Shown here piece after piece: positions 60,905 to 64,000 of a stretch of DNA of 64,000 nucleotides (positions are counted from its first letter, which is position 1; the number at the start of each line of letters is the position of its first letter). Position numbers and translations under genes: made by a program. A model generated the notes under the pieces. It saw only the letters and a list, made by a program, of their open reading frames with translations, was not told where the DNA came from and ran no database searches. Origin of the DNA: Macrosoma leucophasiata (lineage: Eukaryota > Arthropoda > Insecta > Lepidoptera > Hedylidae); NCBI GenBank assembly GCA_036365455.1, contig JAWQUS010000030.1:4960001-5024000 (forward strand). Direction: 5' to 3'.

Positions 60905-61192
60905 TTAAGGCAAAGGATTGACAGAGAAGCAGACGGGCCACCTGATGGAAAGTGGTTAACGTCGCCTATGAACATTTTGCAACATCAGCGGAGTTGCCAA
61001 CGCTGTCAGCTCTGAACGACTCTTTTGACTGGGGAACACCTCAGAGGGCAGTTTGTTCCACAATTTGCACGTTCTAGGCAGGAATGAACGCGCAAATCGG
61101 ACTGTTGAGCACTTCGAGCTATGAAATCTGTGCGGGTGGAACTTCTCTCTTCGGCGGGTTTTGCGATGTAGGAATAGAGACGTATCATTTTG
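60905..61192 (-). pseudogene. jockey/CR1-like LINE 3' end (5'-truncated)
   Basis: The minus-strand frame gives SLFLHRKTRRREKFHPHRFH, VRFARSFLPRTCKLWNKLP and SEVFPSQKSRSELTALATPL. It ends LMLQNVHRRR and a stop at about 60956, then the conserved trailer to TGTCAATCCTTTGCC. RTCKLWNxLPSEVFP is the well-known C-terminal signature of this LINE group in Lepidoptera. A gap removes the YNMGFFKxGVKRVLQG piece present in the next copy. Confidence 0.82.
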
Positions 61193-61290
61193 AACTCTGG
61201 TTTTTGTGTAGATTTCTAATAAGCTGCAGTAATCACTTAACATCCATGTGAACTGCATGTTTGTTTGCCAACTTGGTTCCATATAAAAAT
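61193..61290 (+). mobile_element. Metulj-type SINE tail
   Basis: TTTTGAACTCTGGTTTTTGT, CTGCAGTAATCACTTAACAT and GTGAACTGCATGTTTGTTTG lead to an imperfect tail (TTCCATATAAAAAT). It abuts the 5' side of the truncated LINE. Confidence 0.75.
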
Positions 61291-61595
61291 GAAGCCACGA
61301 ACTTAGATTAGTAGAACAATAAACGTAGAACAATAGCTGTAAGGCCAAATAGCTCAAATACATTTAATTTTTATTCTAAATTTAACAAAAAAGTTTTCAT
61401 TTAAAAACTTTGTTCAGTGAAATTGCTTACAAAATCCTTCGAAACATTGCATCAGTAGGTTTGTATCGGGAAGTTAGGCCCAGGTGCGCATACATGTAGG
61501 GACATCAGTCTATGCGCATTGTGCAATAGTTAAGGCTGGTACTATAGTGAAAACACAATTGAGAACATTAAAAAGATCCTTAAAACCTTTTTCTT
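61291..61595. other. Intergenic, no gene seen
   Basis: No family member was recognised. Confidence 0.4.
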
Positions 61596-61596
61596 T

Positions 61597-61990
61597 TTTA
61601 TGTCATTAAGTTGACAGACAAACAGACGGACCACCTGATGAAAAGTGGTCACCGTCGCCTATGAACATTTGCAATACCAGGGGAGTTGCCAATGCGCTGC
61701 CAGCCCTGAAGGACTCTTTTGACGCCATTTTTGAAAAATCCCATATTGTAGCACCTAGGGAACACTTCAGAGGGAAGTTCGTTATGCAATTTACATATTC
61801 TAGACAGAAACAAACGAGAAAACCGCACCGTTGAGCACTGCCAGGTGTCCAGTCGGTGAGGATGAAATTTCTCTCTTCGACGGGTAGTACGGTGTAGGAA
61901 AAGAGACTGCACCATGTCGAACAGTTCGACGGAGGAACCGATGTTTATGCTGAATAAACTGTGGTTGAGTGCCAGTTTCAGTGATCGAGG
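61597..61990 (-). pseudogene. jockey/CR1-like LINE 3' end, longest tail copy
   Basis: The minus-strand frame gives MVQSLFLHRTTRRREKFHPH, VRFSRLFLSRICKLHNELPS, EVFPRCYNMGFFKNGVKRVL and GIANVHRRR, stop at about 61649. Then come the trailer GGTGACCACTTTTCATCAGG and GACATAAAAAAGAAAAAGG as A-tail. Upstream the frame is lost near 61.93 kb by a frameshift. This copy shows the full C-terminal order that is partly deleted in the 60.9 kb copy. Confidence 0.85.
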
Positions 61991-62011
61991 GTGTAAACGC
62001 CATCGTATAAC

Positions 62012-62251
62012 CTGATACGCATTACCTGATCAATTTGCCGCCAAATGTTAGTGTTCAGCACTGTCGTGTTCTGGTTAGATGGTTATGTATGGCCCCGTAA
62101 TAACTATCACAGAGACATAACAACTAAGGTTTCAGGGGTGGCAACGCATCTGCATTTTAACCTCTGGTCTTTGAGTGGGTGTCTATAGGCTGCAGTCATC
62201 ACTTAACATCAATGTGAACTGCTAGCTTGTTACCCTCCTTCATTACATTAA
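62012..62251 (+). mobile_element. Metulj-type SINE, older subfamily, head-truncated
   Basis: It starts near ACGCATTACCTGATCAATTT, has GTAATAACTATCACAGAGAC and ACAACTAAGGTTTCAGGGGT, and ends TCATTACATTAAAAAA. The middle block is the older subfamily type seen at 3.65 kb. Confidence 0.88.
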
Positions 62252-62768
62252 AAAATACTTGAGCGAGAACTTCTTGCAATCACACAAGTGTTCAAAATCG
62301 CTGTTCTTCCATCACCATACACCACTACCGTTAACTTTCACACAAAACCATACCACATCTCTTGAAGTCCGTAGGCGTAGCGTGGGTTCGCGAAAGTTTC
62401 ATATTAATACCTACGTTACCTACGACTTTGAACCAATTTATCTTGATCCCTAAAGTACCAGCTGTCCATATTAATTCCTCGGAGATTCAGGATTCTGGTG
62501 TTTGTTGAGGGATCTTGAAATCTGGGCACGTTCCCGATTTGATTCGGTGCCGTTTCTATTTGTTGGGGACATGTGGAATTATTAGGATATCGTATTGTTG
62601 TAGGTAGCTTTAACTTATGGGAAGAAAGTCTATTGTTTGTATCTGTTTGGAATTACTTGCATGAGTAATATTAGCAGTGCATGTTTGATCGTAAAAAACT
62701 CACCCATTTTGTCAGTTCGTAAGAGATTAAAAAAAATTGATAAAAGGAATGTAACTGCTGGTAGGAAT
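62252..62768. other. Intergenic, no gene seen
   Basis: No family member was recognised. Confidence 0.4.
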
Positions 62769-62770
62769 TT

Positions 62771-62813
62771 AGCTCTACCACCAGTACAGTTTAACTGTAC
62801 TGGTGGTAGAGCT
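62771..62813. repeat. Perfect 21-bp inverted repeat made of SINE heads
   Basis: AGCTCTACCACCAGTACAGTT and its exact reverse complement are separated by one base. The right arm is the head of the following Metulj SINE plus about 8 flanking bases. The left arm is an inverted copy of the same. Confidence 0.92.
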
Positions 62814-63086
62814 CCAGTGACGGAGCTCGCGGGCTTAGGCACCACCGCATTACTTAATATACTTGCTGCTAAATGGTAGTGTTCAGCACTATCGTGTTCC
62901 GGTCAGGTGGTAATGTACGGCAGTGTAATTTCCGGCACAGAGGCATAACACCTTAGGCCTCAGGAGTGGCAACGCATCTGCATTTTGACCTTGGTCTTTG
63001 TGTGGGTGTCTATAGGCTGCAGTCATCACTTAACATCAATGTGAACTGCATGCTTGTGTGCCGCTTCCATAACATAAAAAAAAAAA
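62799..63086 (+). mobile_element. Metulj-type SINE, full length
   Basis: ACTGGTGGTAGAGCTCCAGT to CATAACATAAAAAAAAAA, close to consensus. Its head forms the right arm of a palindrome, and a tRNA-SINE follows directly after its tail. Confidence 0.94.
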
Positions 63087-63097
63087 TTAAAAAAAAC

Positions 63098-63285
63098 TGC
63101 CTAGTCTAGTGGTAGCAAGCTACTACTACTACGCTGGGTTTCTGGGTTCAATTCCCGGGTCAGGGATTATAAGAGATAACGGTGTAAAATCCCTTATCTC
63201 TAGTAATGTTGGATTTTTCAATTTTCAAGAAGTATCCCGGTACCTTGGAGTTTGGTGATGTGCCCGGAGATGTCAACACTTAAGT
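63098..63285 (+). mobile_element. tRNA-derived SINE, family B, 3'-truncated
   Basis: ACTGCCTAGTCTAGTGGTAG, TTCTGGGTTCAATTCCCGGG and TTATAAGAGATAACGGTG follow the family order. The copy stops after CCCGGAGATGTCAACACTTA. The B box has one change (GGTTCAATTCC). Confidence 0.8.
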
Positions 63286-63371
63286 GGAATTAAGTAAGTA
63301 GCGTTGAACAAGATCAATAAGCACGTAGATTAGGTGGTGTTTTGGTATTTAATCTCTCCTTTCACCAAAAA

Positions 63372-63465
63372 ATCACCACCGCGTTGCCAAATCTACCGCT
63401 AAATTGTAGTGTTTTGCACTATCGTGTTCCGGTTAGGCCCTGTAATTTCCGGCACAGACGCAATA
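63372..63465 (+). mobile_element. Metulj-type SINE, middle fragment
   Basis: CACCACCGCGTTGCCAAATC, TAAATTGTAGTGTTTTGCAC and TATCGTGTTCCGGTTAGGCC CTGTAATTTCC are recognisable. Head and tail are missing. Confidence 0.7.
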
Positions 63466-63719
63466 ATTAATTTAGGCAAAGTTGTACCTAGGTACTCACA
63501 AAAATTGATACAGACTAATATGATCTTCCATTCGCAAATTTTTATTGTGTCCTGATTTTTTTTATATCCATGTTAGATTCTCTGTGGAAGTTAAAAGCAT
63601 AAAAATGAGCTCAAATATGACCAAGTCCTCTATTATACATATGTGATTAAAATGTAGAGTTTATTTCTTATATCTCTGGTAGTAGAGTGTTTATCTATAT
63701 CTATACTTTATTATTTAAT

Positions 63720-63890
63720 ATTATAAAGCTGAATAGTTTGTTTGTTTGAACGCGCTAATCTCAGGAACTATGGGTTCGATTCTTTCAGTGTTAGATAGTC
63801 CATTTATCGAGGAAGGCTAAAGGCTATATATCATCACGCTATGACTAATAGGAACGGAGCAGTGCGCACGAAGCCGGGGCGGGCAGCTAG
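63720..63890 (+). mobile_element. Helitron-like element, 3' end CTAG|T
   Basis: GTTTGTTTGTTTGAACGCGC, TTTCAGTGTTAGATAGTCCA, ATATATCATCACGCTATGAC and GCGCACGAAGCCGGGGCGGG CAGCTAG, then T. It is the plus-orientation counterpart of the foldback arms at 1-336. Confidence 0.7.
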
Positions 63891-64000
63891 TTTCTTATAT
63901 ATATGATAGTAGAGATATTATAAATAAACACTACCTAAATGATTGAAGCTAATTCCAAATTGGTAAAGGATGCATCTTGTCATAGATATGAGCGTGATAT

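Noticed and set aside
1..64000. CRISPR arrays, bacterial operons, ribosome binding sites or rRNA
   Set aside because: No regularly spaced short repeats, no operon-like coding and no rRNA signatures. Everything points to eukaryotic intergenic DNA.

Overview
This window looks like nuclear DNA of a moth or butterfly (Lepidoptera). The base is AT-rich and intergenic, and it is packed with repeat classes known from that order: Metulj-type SINEs whose head reads ACTGGTGGTAGAGCTC, several tRNA-headed SINEs, Helitron-like elements ending in CTAG followed by T, 5'-truncated LINE tails, mariner copies, MITEs, and a Penelope-like (PLE) GIY-YIG fragment. No complete host protein gene could be supported. 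The longest open frames with recognisable residues all belong to mobile elements, and all are broken. One short frame at 35.75-35.95 kb, followed by AATAAA, is the only weak candidate for a host exon.

Layout. 0-10 kb: a Helitron-type foldback at the left edge, two adjacent tRNA-SINEs, three tRNA-SINEs of a second family, Metulj copies, a PLE terminal fragment. 10-21 kb: two related MITE copies, a reversed mariner 5' end, Metulj copies, a duplicated 170-bp block with a perfect 36-bp palindrome between its halves, an RTE-type LINE that splits a Metulj SINE (18.1-19.1 kb), a pair of perfect CRE sites, and a perfect 58-bp inverted repeat with an extra third arm (20.54-20.72 kb). 21-35 kb: a jockey/CR1-like LINE split by a Metulj SINE, two kinds of TIR elements with visible target-site duplications, more SINEs, and a three-level nest of Metulj SINE within a hAT-like MITE within a Helitron-like element (33.66-34.28 kb). 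35-46 kb: Harbinger-like MITEs, two mariner copies (one 1281 bp, one internally deleted), and a PLE endonuclease fragment lying between inverted copies of a tRNA-bearing repeat. 46-64 kb: Metulj copies, three members of a repeat sharing the CCCACTGCTGGGCACGAG motif, a second head-to-head pair of the tRNA-bearing repeat, an RTE-like LINE C-terminus split by another repeat, and two further jockey/CR1-like LINE 3' ends.

The features do not act together as a pathway. They record successive insertions, and several nests give an order of activity: Metulj SINEs landed in LINE and hAT copies, an RTE LINE landed in a Metulj SINE, and a tRNA-SINE landed in a TIR element. The most unusual structures are the PLE plus inverted tRNA-repeat cluster at 42.8-44.1 kb, with a partial parallel at 52.4-53.5 kb, and the three-armed perfect palindrome at 20.54 kb. 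All family names are inferred from motifs read by eye; no database search was run.
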